This document shows positions 35,825 through 44,472 of a stretch of DNA of 64,000 nucleotides, one piece after another. The stretch lies in assembly GCF_025725725.1 (NCBI RefSeq), contig NZ_CP107020.1, forward strand, positions 124,001 to 188,000. Direction: 5' to 3'. The position numbers and the translations under genes are program-made. Position 1 is the first letter of the stretch. Each line of letters opens with the position of its first letter. The DNA is from Brachybacterium huguangmaarense (GTDB lineage Bacteria > Actinomycetota > Actinomycetes > Actinomycetales > Dermabacteraceae). The notes beneath the pieces are model-generated. The model searched no databases, was not told the origin of the DNA, and was given only the letters and a program-made list of their open reading frames with translations.

Positions 35825-35983
35825 GATGGCGTTCCTTCCTGTTGGGGGGACCTCGTACGAGGTCCCGTCCGGGGTGGTGCGGCGCTGGTGCGCCTGGTCG
35901 GTCCCGGTCGTCCCCTGCGGGAGCGACCGGAGGTCAGCGCTGACGCGCTGGGATGTGCGCAGCAGGTCCGCGAGAGCCGAGGC

Positions 35984-36499
35984 TCAGGCGTCCTGCTTCG
36001 CACGCAGCGCGTCCACGGTGCGCGCGGCCTTCGACAGCGGCGCCTGGAACACGGCAGCGGCCTTGGACAGGGAGCCCTTCATGGCTCCCGCGGCCTTGGC
36101 CAGCAGGACCTCGCGGGACTCGAGGTCCGCGAGCTTCTTGACGTCGTCCTCCGAGAGGGCCTTGCCCTCGAAGTAGCCGGACTTGACGACGAGCTTGTCG
36201 TTCTCCTTGGCGAAGTCACGCAGAGCCTTCGCGGCCCCGACCGGCTCACCCTTGATGAAGGCGATGGCGGTCGGACCCGAGAGCTTGCCCTCGAACGCGT
36301 CGATGCCGGCCTCGCGGGCGGCGATCTCCGTGAGCGTGTTCTTCACCACGGCGTACTGCGCATCGGATCCCAGTGCGCGGCGCAGCTGCTTGAGCTGCTG
36401 CACGGAGAGTCCGCGGTATTCGGTGAGAACGGCGGCATCGGACTCACGGAACAGCTCCCTGAGCTCGGCGACGGCGTCCACCTTCTCGGGCTTCGCCAT
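35984..36499 (-). CDS. rplJ: 50S ribosomal protein L10
   Basis: The 171-residue stalk base starts at the ATG of [16 protein letters not shown], with an AGGAGGGCC site. [18 protein letters not shown] and the C-terminal Ala/Lys helices that bind L7/L12 dimers are clear. An open frame reaching 31 codons farther upstream runs through the leader hairpin and is rejected. An L10-type leader upstream suggests autoregulation by L10-L12. Confidence 0.97.
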   Translation of the reverse strand: MAKPEKVDAVAELRELFRESDAAVLTEYRGLSVQQLKQLRRALGSDAQYAVVKNTLTEIAAREAGIDAFEGKLSGPTAIAFIKGEPVGAAKALRDFAKENDKLVVKSGYFEGKALSEDDVKKLADLESREVLLAKAAGAMKGSLSKAAAVFQAPLSKAARTVDALRAKQDA

Positions 36500-36550
36500 G
36501 GCCCTCCTTCCAGAGGTCTCGGACGCCGGCTGAAGGCCCGGAACGAGAAA

Positions 36551-36705
36551 AGCCTCGACGCGCAGGGCGTCGAGGCTCGGCCCGCACGACACCGCCGTCC
36601 GGGGACGGGATGATCATGCGGTCGTTCGATGCACCTGCGCAGGCCGTCCCGTACGGGAGTCCTTCGGTCGTCCTCGGGGTCGAGGGCGACGACCGGCGGT
36701 CTTCG
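36551..36705 (-). ncRNA. L10-type leader RNA with attenuator hairpin
   Basis: On the minus strand the leader contains GAAGACCGCCGGTCGTC, which resembles the kink-turn core that binds L10 in Rfam L10_leader elements. It ends in a perfect 11-bp stem (36551-36577) followed by TTTTCTCG. That is a genuine intrinsic-terminator layout just upstream of rplJ, suitable for attenuation when L10 is in excess. Boundaries are approximate. Confidence 0.6.
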
Positions 36706-36714
36706 GTGCGTCCA

Positions 36715-36720
36715 GGCTAC
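36715..36720 (-). promoter_or_regulatory. Candidate -10 box of rplJ
   Basis: TAGCCT on the minus strand would start the transcript near 36708, just before the L10-type leader. The -35 position (TCGCCC) is poor. Confidence 0.4.
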
Positions 36721-36761
36721 CGGACGCCCCCGACCAGGGCGACACCGGGCCGCGCGTCGTC

Positions 36762-36780
36762 GGTCACACCCGCTGTGACC
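36762..36780. promoter_or_regulatory. Operator-like palindrome upstream of rplJ
   Basis: GGTCACA-N5-TGTGACC is a perfect 7-bp inverted repeat centred about 50 bp above the rplJ -10 box. The half-site order is the reverse of CRP/FNR-type sites (TGTGA-N6-TCACA). It could bind a dimeric regulator of rplJL or of the divergent adhE. Confidence 0.4.
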
Positions 36781-37104
36781 TCGGCCACGGCGCGGAAGCG
36801 GCGGCTGCGCCGGGGACGAATGTCCCGTCGCGTCGAACGTGCACGCGGCCCCGCCCCCGAGGCCCGGCCCGCCCGTCCTGCCGCCGCTTCTGCGCCCATG
36901 ATCCATCCCACCACCGAACCCGCAGGCAGGACGGGGACGAGGGTCCCTGAGCACCTCATGTGGTGGGCGCCACATCCACCTCGTCGCCCGTCCCGGCCGC
37001 GCCGAGACCTGCGGCCCGGTTCGCCGACAGCTCTCGCCGATGTCCGTCCTGACCTGCGGGAACGGGCGGCCGCAGGCGGCGGCGACGTCGGGACCTCCTG
37101 GCCC

Positions 37105-37144
37105 TTGAGGGCCCCCTCCCCCTCCCCTAGCGTCAGGGGTGACG
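37105..37144 (+). promoter_or_regulatory. adhE promoter with overlapping inverted repeat
   Basis: TTGAGG (37105-37110), a 17-bp spacer and TAGCGT (37128-37133) form a good promoter starting near 37140. CGTCA-GGGG-TGACG (37131-37144) overlaps the -10 box and the start, a position suited to a repressor. It does not match the Rex consensus. Confidence 0.55.
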
Positions 37145-37197
37145 GACCCACCGGGGACCGTCGGAGCATCACCTACCAGGCAAGGACAGACAGTCAC

Positions 37198-40026
37198 ATG
37201 GCAGCCTCGGGAACGACGACCATCGACGCTTCGACCACGAAGACGACGACCCCTTCGCGGACCACGCCGACCGCCGCATCGAGCACGAAGACGACGAGCC
37301 CCTCCGAGATCGACACGCTCGCGGCGCGCGGTGCGGCCGCGCTCGCGGCCTTCGACTCCTACGACCAGGACACCATCAACGAGATCGTGCACGCGATGGC
37401 GCTCGCGGGCGTCGACCAGCACATGCCGCTGGCCCGCCTCGCCGTCGAGGAGACGGGCCGCGGTCTCTTCGAGGACAAGTGCGTCAAGAACCTGTTCGCG
37501 ACCGAGTACATCTGGAACTCGATCAAGTACGACCGCACCGTGGGCGTGATCCACGAGGACAAGCAGACCGGCGTCACCGAGATCGCCGAGCCCGTGGGCG
37601 TCGTCGCCGGCGTCACCCCGGTCACCAACCCGACGTCGACCACGATGTTCAAGTGCATCATCGCGATCATGACGCGCAACCCGATCATCTTCGCGTTCCA
37701 CCCGAGCGCCCAGCAGTGCTCGTCGGCCGCGGCGAAGGTCATGTACGACGCCGCCGTCGCAGCGGGCGCGCCCGAGCACTGCATCCAGTGGATCGAGCAC
37801 CCGTCGATCGAGGCCACGACCGCTCTGCTCAACCACCCGACCGTCGCGCTCACGCTCGCCACGGGCGGCTCCGGCATGGTCAAGTCGGCGTACTCGACCG
37901 GCAAGCCCGCTCTCGGCGTCGGCCCGGGCAACGTGCCCGTGTACTTCCACAAGAGCGCGAAGATCGCCCGCAGCGTCAACGACCTGATCCTGTCCAAGAC
38001 CTTCGACAACGGCATGATCTGCGCGTCCGAGCAGGCCGTGTTCATCGACCAGGAGATCGCCGACGAGGTCATCGCCGAGTTCGAGAAGTTCGGCACCCAC
38101 GTCGTCACCCCCGCCGAGGCCGAGAAGCTCGAGGCCTTCATGATCACCGAGACCGGCTCGGTGGTCGCGTCCGTCGTCGGCCAGAGCGCCCAGGCGATCG
38201 CCGAGGGCGCCGGCATCGACGTGCCCGCGGGCACCAAACTGCTGCTGGCCCCGATCGACGGCGTCGGCGAGGACCACCCGTTCTCGCGCGAGAAGCTGTG
38301 CCCCGTGCTCGGCATGAAGGTCGTCTCGGGCCCCGAGGAGGGCCTGGACCTCTCCGCCCGGATGCTCGAGTTCGGCGGACTGGGCCACACGGCCGTGCTG
38401 CACGCGCGCGACGCTGAGCTCGAGCGCGAGTTCGGGCTGCGGATGAAGGCCTGCCGCATCATCGTCAACTCGCCCAGCGCGCTGGGCGGCATCGGCGACG
38501 TCTACAACGGGCTGATCCCCTCGATGACGCTCGGCTGCGGCTCGTACGGTCACAACTCCGTGTCGCGCAACGTCTCGGCCATCGACCTCATCAACGTCAA
38601 GCGGATCGCAGAACGGCGGAACAACATGCAGTGGTTCAAGGTGCCCCCGAAGACCTACTTCGAGCGCTACTCGGTCCAGTACCTGCAGAAGATGCCGGCC
38701 ATCAACCGCGTGTTCATCGTGTCGGATCCCGGCATGGTCCAGTTCGGCTACGTGGACGTCCTGATCGACCACCTCAAGAAGCGCAAGGACGAGGTGGCCT
38801 GGACGATCTTCTCCGACGTCGAGCCCAACCCCACCTCGGAGACGGTGTTCAAGGGCGCCTCGCACATGCGCGACTTCGAGCCCGACTGCATCATCGCGCT
38901 CGGCGGCGGCTCCGCGATGGACGCGGCCAAGGGCATGTGGCTGTTCTACGAGGAGCCCGAGGCGTCCTACTTCGGCATGAAGCAGAAGTTCATGGACATC
39001 CGCAAGCGCACCTACCGCTTCCCCAAGCTGGGCAAGAAGGCGCAGTTCGTCGCGATCCCGACCACGTCGGGCACCGGCTCGGAGTGCACCCCGTTCGCGG
39101 TCATCACGGACTCCGAGACGCACGTGAAGTACCCGATCGCCGACTACGCGGTGACCCCGCACGTCGCGATCGTGGACGCCCAGTTCGTCGACACGGTGCC
39201 GCGGCGCACGGCCGCCGACTCCGGCATGGACGCGCTGACCCACTCGATCGAGTCCTACGTCTCGACGATGGCGAGCGACTACACCCGGGGCCTGTCCCTG
39301 CGGGCGGCGCAGCTGATCTTCGCCAACCTCCGGGCCGCGGTGCTCGACAACGACCTGGACGCCAAGGAGAAGATGCACAACGCGTCGGCCATGGCGGGCA
39401 TGGCGTTCGCCAACGCGTTCCTGGGCATCGTGCACTCGCTGTCGCACAAGTGCGGCGCCGAGTTCAACATCGCCCACGGCCGCACCAACGCAATCTTCCT
39501 GCCGCACGTGATCCGGTACAACGCGACGCGTCCGTTCAAGCACGCGATCTTCCCCAAGTACGAGTCGTACCGGGCCGATCAGGACCTCGCGGAGTTCGCG
39601 CGGTTCATGGGCTTCCCGGCCTCGACCGTCGAGGAGGGCGTGCAGTCGCTCATCGACGAGGTCACCCGGCTGGGCGAGGATCTGGGCATCGAGCTCAGCC
39701 TCAAGGCCAACGGCGTGACGCGGGAGCACCTGGACGCGACCATCGACACGCTCGCCTACCGGGCGTTCGAGGACCAGTGCACCCCGGCCAACCCCAAGGA
39801 GCCGCTCGTCGCCGAGCTCAAGGAGCTCATCGCCGACGCCTACGAGGGCGAGGTCGGGTACACCGCGGCGCACGGCGCCTCGGTCGTGACCCCGGCGCAC
39901 GCCCCGACCTCGGAGAGCATCGAGGCGGCCGAGCAGAAGGCGGAGGCTCCTGCGGGCGCCGACGACACCGCCGAGTTCGTCGACTCGATGGATCCCGAGC
40001 TCGAGCGGGAGCTCGGCAGGGCCTGA
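37198..40026 (+). CDS. adhE: Bifunctional acetaldehyde-CoA/alcohol dehydrogenase AdhE
   Basis: The 942-residue fusion reduces acetyl-CoA to ethanol using two NADH. The aldehyde dehydrogenase half (about 40-480) has the thiolate Cys275 in NGMICASEQAV. The iron-dependent alcohol dehydrogenase half has GGGSAMDAAKGMW, TTSGTGSECTPFAVITD and the metal His residues in MDALTHSIESYVS and VHSLSHKCGAEFNIAHGRTN. A Thr/Ser-rich head of about 36 residues and a tail of about 50 make it longer than the usual 870-890. It is alone, opposite in strand to the ribosomal genes, with its own promoter and terminator. Confidence 0.95.
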   Translation: MAASGTTTIDASTTKTTTPSRTTPTAASSTKTTSPSEIDTLAARGAAALAAFDSYDQDTINEIVHAMALAGVDQHMPLARLAVEETGRGLFEDKCVKNLFATEYIWNSIKYDRTVGVIHEDKQTGVTEIAEPVGVVAGVTPVTNPTSTTMFKCIIAIMTRNPIIFAFHPSAQQCSSAAAKVMYDAAVAAGAPEHCIQWIEHPSIEATTALLNHPTVALTLATGGSGMVKSAYSTGKPALGVGPGNVPVYFHKSAKIARSVNDLILSKTFDNGMICASEQAVFIDQEIADEVIAEFEKFGTHVVTPAEAEKLEAFMITETGSVVASVVGQSAQAIAEGAGIDVPAGTKLLLAPIDGVGEDHPFSREKLCPVLGMKVVSGPEEGLDLSARMLEFGGLGHTAVLHARDAELEREFGLRMKACRIIVNSPSALGGIGDVYNGLIPSMTLGCGSYGHNSVSRNVSAIDLINVKRIAERRNNMQWFKVPPKTYFERYSVQYLQKMPAINRVFIVSDPGMVQFGYVDVLIDHLKKRKDEVAWTIFSDVEPNPTSETVFKGASHMRDFEPDCIIALGGGSAMDAAKGMWLFYEEPEASYFGMKQKFMDIRKRTYRFPKLGKKAQFVAIPTTSGTGSECTPFAVITDSETHVKYPIADYAVTPHVAIVDAQFVDTVPRRTAADSGMDALTHSIESYVSTMASDYTRGLSLRAAQLIFANLRAAVLDNDLDAKEKMHNASAMAGMAFANAFLGIVHSLSHKCGAEFNIAHGRTNAIFLPHVIRYNATRPFKHAIFPKYESYRADQDLAEFARFMGFPASTVEEGVQSLIDEVTRLGEDLGIELSLKANGVTREHLDATIDTLAYRAFEDQCTPANPKEPLVAELKELIADAYEGEVGYTAAHGASVVTPAHAPTSESIEAAEQKAEAPAGADDTAEFVDSMDPELERELGRA

Positions 40027-40037
40027 TCCCGACCGGC

Positions 40038-40077
40038 ACGACGGCGGCCGTCCCCTCGCGGGGGCGGTCGCCGTCGT
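40038..40077 (+). terminator. adhE terminator
   Basis: An 18-pair stem with a TCGC loop begins 11 bp after the stop. Its two imperfect positions are G/T and T/G, so both are G.U pairs in the plus-strand RNA, the adhE transcript. Confidence 0.8.
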
Positions 40078-40232
40078 CCGTGCGCTCGCGGGGACGCTCG
40101 ACCGCCCAAGGACGCCCCCTGATCGAGATCGTCCTTCCGGCGGAGTTCTCGTGGGGTTCCGCCGAGAGAGGCGATCTCGAGGTGGGCTCGACGCGCGGGC
40201 TCGCGTCAGCCCGCACCGCTCCCCCGCACAGC

Positions 40233-40270
40233 ACGACGCCCCGCCCACCGGGAGGTGGACGGGGCGTCGT
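40233..40270 (-). terminator. rplKA terminator
   Basis: An 11 + 5-bp stem with a GGGA loop; the single C/A position is G.U in the minus-strand RNA. It starts 18 bp after rplA. Its outer 11 bp (ACGACGCCCCG) recur in the palindrome at 54011-54052. Confidence 0.8.
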
Positions 40271-40287
40271 CGCGGGAACCGGGAGGA

Positions 40288-41007
40288 TCAGGCCTCGTCG
40301 GTGTCCTCGGTGAGGTTGCGGGTGCGGCTCACGTCGACCGGGATGCCCGGGCCCATGGTGGTGGACACGGTGATCTTCGTGATGTAGCGGCCCTTGGAGC
40401 TCGACGGCTTGAGGCGCAGGATCTCCTCGAGCGCCGCGACGTAGTTCTCCACGAGCTGCGCGTCGCTGAAGGAAGTCTTGCCGATCATGTAGTGCAGGTT
40501 CGCTGCACGATCGGTGCGGAACTCGATCTTCCCGCCCTTGATGTCGGACACGGCCTTGGCGGTGTCCATCGTGACGGTGCCCGTCTTGGGGTTCGGCATG
40601 AGGCCACGGGGGCCGAGCACGCGGCCCAGACGGCCTACCTTGCCCATGAGGTTCGGCGTGGCGACGGCCGCGTCGAAGTCGGTCCACCCGCCGGCGACCT
40701 TCTCGATGAGCTCGTCGTCGCCGACCTCGTCGGCGCCGGCCTCACGCGCGGCCTCGGCCTGCGGGCCGGACGCGAACACGATCACGCGAGCGGTCTTGCC
40801 GGTGCCGTGGGGCAGGTTGACCGTGCCGCGGACCATCTGGTCCGCCTTGCGGGGGTCGACGCCCAGTCGCATCGCGACCTCGACGGACGCGTCGAACTTG
40901 GTGGCGGAGGTCTTCTGTGCCAGACGCACGGCGTCGAGCGGAGCGTACAGACGCCCCTCCTCGATCTTGGCCGCGCCGTCCTTGTACGCCTTGCTGCGGA
41001 ATGCCAT
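40288..41007 (-). CDS. rplA: 50S ribosomal protein L1
   Basis: The 239-residue protein forms the mobile L1 stalk that moves E-site t[21 protein letters not shown] and [16 protein letters not shown] are the family signatures. The ATG opens [18 protein letters not shown], 5 bp after rplK. In E. coli L1 represses the rplKA mRNA; a target in the 41445-41615 leader was not identified. Confidence 0.97.
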   Translation of the reverse strand: MAFRSKAYKDGAAKIEEGRLYAPLDAVRLAQKTSATKFDASVEVAMRLGVDPRKADQMVRGTVNLPHGTGKTARVIVFASGPQAEAAREAGADEVGDDELIEKVAGGWTDFDAAVATPNLMGKVGRLGRVLGPRGLMPNPKTGTVTMDTAKAVSDIKGGKIEFRTDRAANLHYMIGKTSFSDAQLVENYVAALEEILRLKPSSSKGRYITKITVSTTMGPGIPVDVSRTRNLTEDTDEA

Positions 41008-41012
41008 CAGTC

Positions 41013-41444
41013 TCAGTCCTCCACCGTGATGCCCATGGACCGGGCGGTCCCCGCCACGATCTTTGCGGCCGCATCGATATCGTTCGCGTTCAGGTCGGGC
41101 ATCTTGGTCTCCGCGATCTCGCGGACCTGTGCCATCGTCACCGAGCCCACCTTGTCGGTGTGCGGGGTGGCCGAGCCCTTCTGGAGGCCCGCGGCCTTCT
41201 TGATGAGCTCCGCCGCCGGCGGGGTCTTGGTGACGAACGTGAACGAACGGTCCTCGTACACGGTGATCTCGACGGGGATGATGTTCCCGCGCTGGTGCTC
41301 GGTCGCGGCGTTGTACGCCTTGACGAACTCCATCATGTTGACGCCGGCGGCACCGAGCGCCGGACCCACGGGCGGCGCAGGGGTGGCCGCGCCGGCCTGG
41401 ATCTGGAGCTTGATGATGCTCGCGACCTTCTTCTTGGGAGGCAT
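41013..41444 (-). CDS. rplK: 50S ribosomal protein L11
   Basis: A 143-residue protein of the GTPase-associated centre and binding partner of thiopeptides and RelA-type factors. [31 protein letters not shown] is the conserved N-terminus with its proline-rich linker, and the RNA-binding domain ends [10 protein letters not shown]. Length is normal. Confidence 0.97.
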   Translation of the reverse strand: MPPKKKVASIIKLQIQAGAATPAPPVGPALGAAGVNMMEFVKAYNAATEHQRGNIIPVEITVYEDRSFTFVTKTPPAAELIKKAAGLQKGSATPHTDKVGSVTMAQVREIAETKMPDLNANDIDAAAKIVAGTARSMGITVED

Positions 41445-41527
41445 TGCTCTTCCTTACTTGTCGTGGTCCGGGCGGGGTCCCGAGGGGCCCCTCCCACTGC
41501 GGACCCCGGCGCGGGGCCGGGGTCGGA

Positions 41528-41589
41528 CCGGTCGTGCGAGCACGACCGGCCACCGAACGATAGCCGGGCCCGTGCGGGCTCGGCTATCG
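41528..41589 (-). terminator. Two stem-loops between nusG and rplK
   Basis: A 15-bp stem with a 2-nt loop (41558-41589) lies 26 bp after nusG. Its one mismatch is G/T on the plus strand, so it pairs slightly better in a plus-strand RNA. A perfect 10-bp stem with a GA loop (41528-41549) follows. They probably terminate or attenuate secE-nusG before rplKA. Confidence 0.55.
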
Positions 41590-41615
41590 ATCAGGTCACA
41601 CGGGAGCGGGGACGA

Positions 41616-42566
41616 TCAGATCTTGGCGACCTGGTCGAAGCCCAGCTCCACCGGGGTCTCGCGTCCGAAGATGGACACGAGGACCCGGAGCTTCTGGTTG
41701 TGCTCGTCGATCTCGGCGATCGAGGCGGGCATGGTCTCGAACGGACCGTCCATGACGGTCACGGACTCGCCGACCTTGAAGTCGGGCATCTTCTGCGCGG
41801 CCTGGGACTTGGTCGACGAGGAGGACGAGGACGAGCGCTTCTTCTCCGGCAGGCCCACGGACGGGGCGAGCACGGAGAAGATCTCGTCGAAGCTGAGCGG
41901 CGTCGGATCGGTCGCGTTGCCCACGAAGCCGGTCACGCCGGGGGTGTCGCGCACGACGCGCCACGAGCCCTCGGTCATGTCCATGCGGACGTAGACGTAG
42001 CCGGGGATGCGCACGCGGCGCACGACCTTCTTCTGCCCGCCCTTGATCTCGGTCGCGTCCTCCATCGGGACCTCGACCTGGAAGATGTACTCCTCCATGT
42101 CCTGGGTCTCGATGCGCGTGGTGAGCTGGGTCTTCACGCGGTTCTCGTGACCGGAGTAGGAGTGGACGACGTACCACTCGCCGGGGGCGCTGCGCAGCTG
42201 GCGGCGCAGGACGGCGACCGGGTCCTCCTCGGCGGGGGCGGCCTCGCCCGCGGGGGCCTCCGCGCTCGGGGCCTCGTCCTCGGGGAGCTCGGCGACGGGG
42301 GTGCCGGCCGCGGCGCCGAGGGTCTCGTCGTCGCTGATCTCGAAGGAGGCCTCGGGGGCCGCGGGCTCGAGGGAGGTGCCCGCGGGCTCCTCGTCGGCGA
42401 GCCCGTCCGTGTCCTCGTCGCCGGCGAGCCCGTCCGCGACGGTCACGTCGGCGGTCTCCTCGACGGAGGCCGCGGCGTCCTCCTCCGGGCGTGCGGAGAA
42501 GGCGAGGGTGTCGTCGAAGGAGTCGGCGTCCGCCTCGGGGGTCTGGCTGCCCTGCTCGTCTGCCAC
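41616..42566 (-). CDS. nusG: Transcription elongation/antitermination factor NusG
   Basis: The 316-residue factor binds RNA polymerase and couples it with Rho or with S10. The NGN domain starts at about residue 127 ([17 protein letters not shown]) and the C-terminal KOW domain is [24 protein letters not shown]. It carries an acidic, low-complexity N-terminal extension of about 125 residues and a Lys/Arg plus Ser7 stretch between the domains. The GTG start fits an AGGTTCAC site. It lies 77 bp after secE. Confidence 0.96.
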   Translation of the reverse strand: MADEQGSQTPEADADSFDDTLAFSARPEEDAAASVEETADVTVADGLAGDEDTDGLADEEPAGTSLEPAAPEASFEISDDETLGAAAGTPVAELPEDEAPSAEAPAGEAAPAEEDPVAVLRRQLRSAPGEWYVVHSYSGHENRVKTQLTTRIETQDMEEYIFQVEVPMEDATEIKGGQKKVVRRVRIPGYVYVRMDMTEGSWRVVRDTPGVTGFVGNATDPTPLSFDEIFSVLAPSVGLPEKKRSSSSSSSTKSQAAQKMPDFKVGESVTVMDGPFETMPASIAEIDEHNQKLRVLVSIFGRETPVELGFDQVAKI

Positions 42567-42643
42567 CGTGAACCTGCTTTCTGTCCGGCTGTGGATCGGG
42601 ATCTGCCGCCCGGCGGGCGGGATGGTCGGGCTGCGCCCGCCGG

Positions 42644-42949
42644 TCAGCTGCCGAGACCGCCGGTGGTGAAGGCGATCCGGGCGAGCCAGCCGAAGGCGAC
42701 ATCGAGCCCGAACACGATGAGGATCATCACGAAGACGAAGCCGAGCACCGTGACCGTGTAGGTCAGCAGCTCACCGCGCGTCGGGATGACGACCTTCTTG
42801 AGCTCGGCGACGACCTGGCGGACGAACAGCACGATCGCCGCAAAGGGGTTCCGGCTCGCCCGCGGCGCGTCGGGACCGTCCGAGGTCCGCGACGAGGTGG
42901 CCTGCTGGCTGGAACTCACGTCTGGTCCGTCCGATCTCATCGAGGTCAT
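42644..42949 (-). CDS. secE: Preprotein translocase subunit SecE
   Basis: A 101-residue single-span protein that clamps SecY. The amphipathic segment [32 protein letters not shown] precedes the one membrane helix ([23 protein letters not shown]), the SecE arrangement. I use the ATG at 42949; a second ATG three codons later is possible. It lies between tRNA-Trp and nusG, as in other Actinobacteria. Confidence 0.93.
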   Translation of the reverse strand: MTSMRSDGPDVSSSQQATSSRTSDGPDAPRASRNPFAAIVLFVRQVVAELKKVVIPTRGELLTYTVTVLGFVFVMILIVFGLDVAFGWLARIAFTTGGLGS

Positions 42950-42982
42950 CGGCTCCCGCCCGGGCGGACCCGGGCGGATGAG

Positions 42983-43055
42983 CAGGGCAGACAGGACTCG
43001 AACCTGCAACCTGCGGTTTTGGAGACCGCTGCGCTACCAATTGCGCCACTGCCCT
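42983..43055 (-). tRNA. trnW: tRNA-Trp (CCA)
   Basis: A 73-nt cloverleaf with acceptor stem AGGGCAG/CTGCCCT, anticodon loop CTCCAAA (anticodon CCA), GGTTCGAGTCC T-arm and discriminator G, as expected for tryptophan. The 3' CCA is not encoded. It is 33 bp upstream of secE and probably shares its transcript. Confidence 0.97.
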
Positions 43056-43090
43056 TCGTCCCGGCGCGACAGCGCACAGGACCGACGTAC

Positions 43091-43120
43091 AGCATAGCCA
43101 TGACGACCCACCGGTGCGAA
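43091..43120 (-). promoter_or_regulatory. Promoter of tRNA-Trp-secE-nusG
   Basis: On the minus strand TTCGCA (43120-43115), an 18-bp spacer and TATGCT (43096-43091), with a predicted start about 30 nt before the mature tRNA 5' end. Confidence 0.6.
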
Positions 43121-43230
43121 TCATCGTCCCGCATCGCGCGCCAGGTCACATCCGGCGCCCGCGCCGACCGCGGCGTCGGCGGGCCCGGAGATCCTGGCGG
43201 GGGCCCTGCGGCTCTGACACCATAGGCGGG

Positions 43231-44472
43231 GTGAACACGACAGGTCGCAGCCCCGAGTCCGCCTCCCCCTCCGCTCCTCACGCCCGGGTCTCGCGTCGCG
43301 TCGGCGCGATCGCCGAGTCGGCGACCCTCGCGGTCGACGCCAAGGCCAAGGCGCTCAAGGCCGCGGGGCACCCCGTGATCGGCTTCGGCGCCGGCGAGCC
43401 GGACTTCCCCACCCCCGCGCCCATCGTCGCCGCGGCCCAGGAGGCGGCCGCCGATTCCCGCAACCACCGCTACTCCCCCACGGCGGGCCTGCCCGAGCTC
43501 CGCCGGGCCATCGCGGACGCGACCGCCCGCACCGACGGCGTCGAGGTCGACCCGTCGCAGGTGCTCGTGACCAACGGCGGCAAGCAGTCCGTCTACCAGA
43601 CGTTCGCGACGCTGCTGGACCCCGGTGACGAGGTGATCCTGCCCGCGCCGTACTGGACCACGTACCCCGAGGCGATCCGGCTGGCGGGTGCGCGCGAGGT
43701 CGAGGTCTTCGCGGGCGCCGACCAGGGGTACCTGCCCACGATCGACCAGCTCGAGGCCGCGCGCACCGAGCGCACGCGCGCGATCCTGCTGTGCTCGCCC
43801 TCCAACCCCACGGGCGCCGTCATGAGCCGCGAGCAGATCACCGCGCTCGGGCGGTGGGCGCTCGAGCACGGGATCTGGGTGGTCTCCGACGAGATCTACC
43901 AGCACCTGACCTACGACGGTGTCGAGTTCACCTCGGTGCTCGGCGCCGTGCCCGAGCTCGCCGACACGTGCGTCCTGCTCAACGGTGTCGCCAAGACCTT
44001 CGCGATGACGGGCTGGCGGGTCGGGTGGACGGTCGGGCCCCGCGACATCGTCGCCGCCGCCACGAACCTCCAGTCCCATCTCACGTCGAACGTCAACAAC
44101 ATCGCCCAGCGGGCCGCGATCGCCGCGCTCGAGGGGCCGCTCGACGAGGTCGAGGAGATGCGCACCGCCTTCGACCGCCGGCGCCGCGCGATCGTCGAGC
44201 GGCTGTCCGCGATCGACGGCTTCCGCGTCCCCGTGCCCGAGGGCGCGTTCTACGTGTTCCCCGACGTCACGGGCGTGCTGGGCCGGGAGATCGGGGGCGA
44301 GCGGATCGAGACCTCCGGGCAGCTCGCGGCGGCGATCCTCGAGCACGCCGAGGTCGCGGCGGTGCCGGGCGAGGCCTTCGGCGCCCCGGGCCACCTGCGC
44401 TTCTCCTATGCCCTGGCCGACGCCGACCTCGCCGAGGGCATCGACCGGGTGGCCGCGCTGCTGTCCCGGTGA
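43231..44472 (+). CDS. Class I PLP-dependent aminotransferase
   Basis: The 413-residue enzyme resembles aspartate/aromatic aminotransferases of subgroup I-gamma. It has [16 protein letters not shown] at the N-terminus, the CSPSNPTGA substrate loop, SDEIYQHL, the PLP lysine at residue 255 ([15 protein letters not shown]) and the C-terminal FYVFPDV...LRFSYA with the substrate Arg. Aspartate:2-oxoglutarate transamination is likely but not certain. The GTG start lies just behind a CACCAT -10-like box and may be leaderless. The adenosine deaminase gene overlaps its stop. Confidence 0.85.
   Translation: MNTTGRSPESASPSAPHARVSRRVGAIAESATLAVDAKAKALKAAGHPVIGFGAGEPDFPTPAPIVAAAQEAAADSRNHRYSPTAGLPELRRAIADATARTDGVEVDPSQVLVTNGGKQSVYQTFATLLDPGDEVILPAPYWTTYPEAIRLAGAREVEVFAGADQGYLPTIDQLEAARTERTRAILLCSPSNPTGAVMSREQITALGRWALEHGIWVVSDEIYQHLTYDGVEFTSVLGAVPELADTCVLLNGVAKTFAMTGWRVGWTVGPRDIVAAATNLQSHLTSNVNNIAQRAAIAALEGPLDEVEEMRTAFDRRRRAIVERLSAIDGFRVPVPEGAFYVFPDVTGVLGREIGGERIETSGQLAAAILEHAEVAAVPGEAFGAPGHLRFSYALADADLAEGIDRVAALLSR

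Larger units (their letters stand above)
36500..37197. other. Divergent region between rplJ and adhE
   Basis: The 698 bp carry the rplJ leader and promoter on the minus strand, a 19-bp palindrome (36762-36780), about 320 bp with no identifiable element, and the adhE promoter with an operator-like repeat. No coding sequence is credible. Confidence 0.6.

Noticed and set aside
36500-36592. N-terminal extension of rplJ by 31 codons
   Set aside because: It reads through the attenuator hairpin; the downstream ATG has a strong AGGAGG site and the family N-terminus.
42950-43009. Longer secE start
   Set aside because: It would run into the tRNA-Trp gene.
43056-43230. Mobile element integration next to tRNA-Trp
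   Set aside because: No integrase, no duplicated tRNA 3' end and no composition shift are present.
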